A DNA stretch of 51,383 bases from Alphaproteobacteria bacterium (lineage in GTDB: Bacteria; Pseudomonadota; Alphaproteobacteria; Acetobacterales; Acetobacteraceae): the NCBI GenBank assembly GCA_017307285.1, contig JAFKFI010000088.1, positions 1 through 51,383 on the forward strand, in the 5' to 3' direction. Positions 50,264 to 51,383 of the stretch are shown piece by piece. Numbering within the stretch: position 1 is the first letter of the stretch; every line of letters starts with the position of its first letter. The notes below the pieces were generated by a model. The model did not search any database, was not told the origin of the DNA, and saw only the letters and a list, made by a program, of their open reading frames with translations. A program made the position numbers and the translations under genes.

Positions 50264-51042
50264 TCGACCTCAAGATCGACGATCGGGGGGCGTCCGGACG
50301 GGTCGCCACGGTCGTCATCGACAATGCGGCTAAGCTGAACTGCATGAGCCGCCCGGTGCGTGACGGGTTCCTCGCGGCTTTCGCGGAGCTGGCGAGGGAC
50401 GACCGGTTGCGCGCCGTCGTCGTGACCGGTGCCGGCGGACGCGCCTTCATCGGCGGGGCTGATGTGCGCGAGCTCGCCGCGCTCCGCGACGAGCCCGAGG
50501 CGGAGGCCTTCATCACCGAGGTGCATCGCTGCTGCGACGCGGTGCGCCGCCTGCCCGTGCCGGTGATCGCGCGGGTGCAAGGCTACGTGCTGGGTGCCGG
50601 GCTGGAGCTCGCCGCGTGTTGCGACATGCGGGTGGCGAGCAGCGACAGCCATTTCGGGATGCCGGAGGTCAAGATCGGCCTCCCCTCGGTCATCGAGGCC
50701 GCCCTGTTGCCGCAGCTCATCGGCTGGGGCCGCACGCGCTATCTCGTGCTGACCGGCGAGACCGTGGCGGTGGCCGACGCGCGCGACTGGGGCCTGTTCG
50801 AGTTCGTCGTGCCACCCGAGGAGCTCGACGCGACGGTCGAGCGCATGGTAGCCGCCATCGTGGAGTCCGGGCCGCACGCCGTCCGGGCGCAGAAGGCGCT
50901 GGTGAGCGATTGGGAGCGCTTGCCGCTCGACGCCGCGGTGCAGCGCGGCATCAAGGTGCTGGCGAGCGCCTGGAGCACCGACGAGCCGCGCCGCATGACC
51001 GCGGAACGGCTCGCGGAGATGGGCCGCCGGCGCAAGGGCTGA
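50260..51042 (+). CDS. Enoyl-CoA hydratase/isomerase family protein
   Basis: A 260-residue crotonase-fold protein. The CoA/oxyanion blocks are VVVTGAGGRAFIGGADVREL and GYVLGAGLELAACCDMRVAS, and the first catalytic Glu is in FGMPEVKIGLPS. The position of the second Glu of true hydratases, before VLTG, reads GRTRYLVLTG and holds no Glu, and GAGGTQRL is replaced by VIEAALLPQL. The reaction may therefore differ from hydration. It is coupled to the HdeD gene by a four-base overlap. Confidence 0.88.
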   Translation: MIDLKIDDRGASGRVATVVIDNAAKLNCMSRPVRDGFLAAFAELARDDRLRAVVVTGAGGRAFIGGADVRELAALRDEPEAEAFITEVHRCCDAVRRLPVPVIARVQGYVLGAGLELAACCDMRVASSDSHFGMPEVKIGLPSVIEAALLPQLIGWGRTRYLVLTGETVAVADARDWGLFEFVVPPEELDATVERMVAAIVESGPHAVRAQKALVSDWERLPLDAAVQRGIKVLASAWSTDEPRRMTAERLAEMGRRRKG

Positions 51043-51103
51043 CTTGCGTAATCTCCAGCGAATGCGCCAGCATGATCCCAAGGAAACCCAAGGAGACCAC
51101 AGG

Positions 51104-51383
51104 ATGGCCCTGCGCAAATTCATCATCGAGCGCGACATCCCCGCTGTCGGCTCGCTCGAGCGCGAGCAGCTGCGCGGAGCGGCGGCGAAGTCGAACGAGG
51201 CGCTGCGCGAGATCGGCCCGGACATCCAGTGGGTCGAGAGCTACGTCGCCAACGACAAGACGTTCTGCGTCTATCTCGCCAAGGACGAGGGGGTGATCCG
51301 CAAGCACGCCGAGCTCAGCGGCTTTGCTGCGACCAAGATCCCCGAAGTCCGCAAGATGATCGACCCGACCACCGAGCAGGCGG
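51104..51383 (+). CDS. DUF4242 (nickel-binding-like) protein, partial
   Basis: The first 93 codons of a small protein that runs off the right edge. It reads MALRKFIIERDIPAVGSLER, then WVESYVANDKTFCVYLAKDE and IRKHAELSGFAATKIPEVRK, matching DUF4242. The ATG at 51104 follows AAGGAGA. Family members are small ferredoxin-like-fold proteins, sometimes annotated as nickel-binding; the role is unknown. The downstream end is not visible. Confidence 0.85.
   Translation, partial: MALRKFIIERDIPAVGSLEREQLRGAAAKSNEALREIGPDIQWVESYVANDKTFCVYLAKDEGVIRKHAELSGFAATKIPEVRKMIDPTTEQA

Noticed and set aside
1-51383. CRISPR array, IS element, integrase, prophage or rRNA
   Set aside because: No regularly spaced direct repeats, DDE or tyrosine recombinase motifs, phage structural genes or rRNA-like sequence were seen on either strand.

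Overview
The window is a G+C-rich, gene-dense stretch of bacterial chromosome. Gene content points to an alphaproteobacterium, most likely Rhodospirillales and perhaps Acetobacteraceae. The pointers are an Aap-type general amino-acid ABC transporter, a phasin with a TetR regulator, a UbiK-type BMFP protein, an hldD-lgt-MidA-pgeF cluster, paired cysteine desulfurases ahead of a ferredoxin and mnmA, an EcfG-like stress promoter, and an NdvA/ChvA-like exporter. The lineage is inferred from gene families, not from rRNA. No rRNA, CRISPR array, IS element, prophage or plasmid backbone is visible.

Layout. 1-3.1 kb: a partial C26 glutamine-amidotransferase-like peptidase, lolA, an MFS permease and a KGG stress protein. 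3.1-10.3 kb: a 1161-residue multi-domain glycosyltransferase, a TusA-like protein coupled to a histone-deacetylase-like hydrolase, and a large winged-helix/TPR regulator ending in a rhodanese-like domain. 10.3-12.5 kb: aroE-coaE-dnaQ. 12.5-19.1 kb: an orphan periplasmic binding protein, a PIN toxin-antitoxin pair, aapQMP without aapJ, and tyrS. 19.2-25.4 kb: anmK with a palindromic element at its 3' end, an alpha/beta hydrolase, then cysteine desulfurase x2, ferredoxin, mnmA and a CAU-anticodon tRNA, which look like one sulfur-transfer/tRNA-thiolation unit. 25.4-30.5 kb: a small lipoprotein and a polyamine-type ABC importer with a DUF4336 gene embedded between its permeases. 30.5-33.6 kb, minus strand: phasin, TetR, proC, YbjN, UbiK.

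33.6-39.2 kb, plus strand: hldD, lgt, a MidA-like methyltransferase carrying an in-frame palindromic repeat, pgeF, an unlisted 21-codon membrane microprotein frame, a lipoprotein and prs. 39.2-40.8 kb: a visibly more AT-rich hypothetical gene beside a second PIN toxin-antitoxin pair, which looks like a small accessory island. 40.8-51.4 kb: a periplasmic protein, a DHA2-family exporter, GST, histidine phosphatase, flavin-binding protein, rpmE, a Spy/CpxP-like protein, pdxY, a glucan-type ABC exporter, DUF4239 and HdeD membrane proteins, an enoyl-CoA hydratase family protein and a partial DUF4242 protein.

Most of the window is ordinary core genome. The least ordinary signals are small: two palindromic repeats that contribute codons to host proteins, a protein/tRNA gene overlap, the translationally coupled microprotein, a cysteine-less rhodanese fused to a regulator, and DUF4336 coupled on both sides inside a transporter operon. 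I did not find convincing evidence of a complete new multi-gene system.
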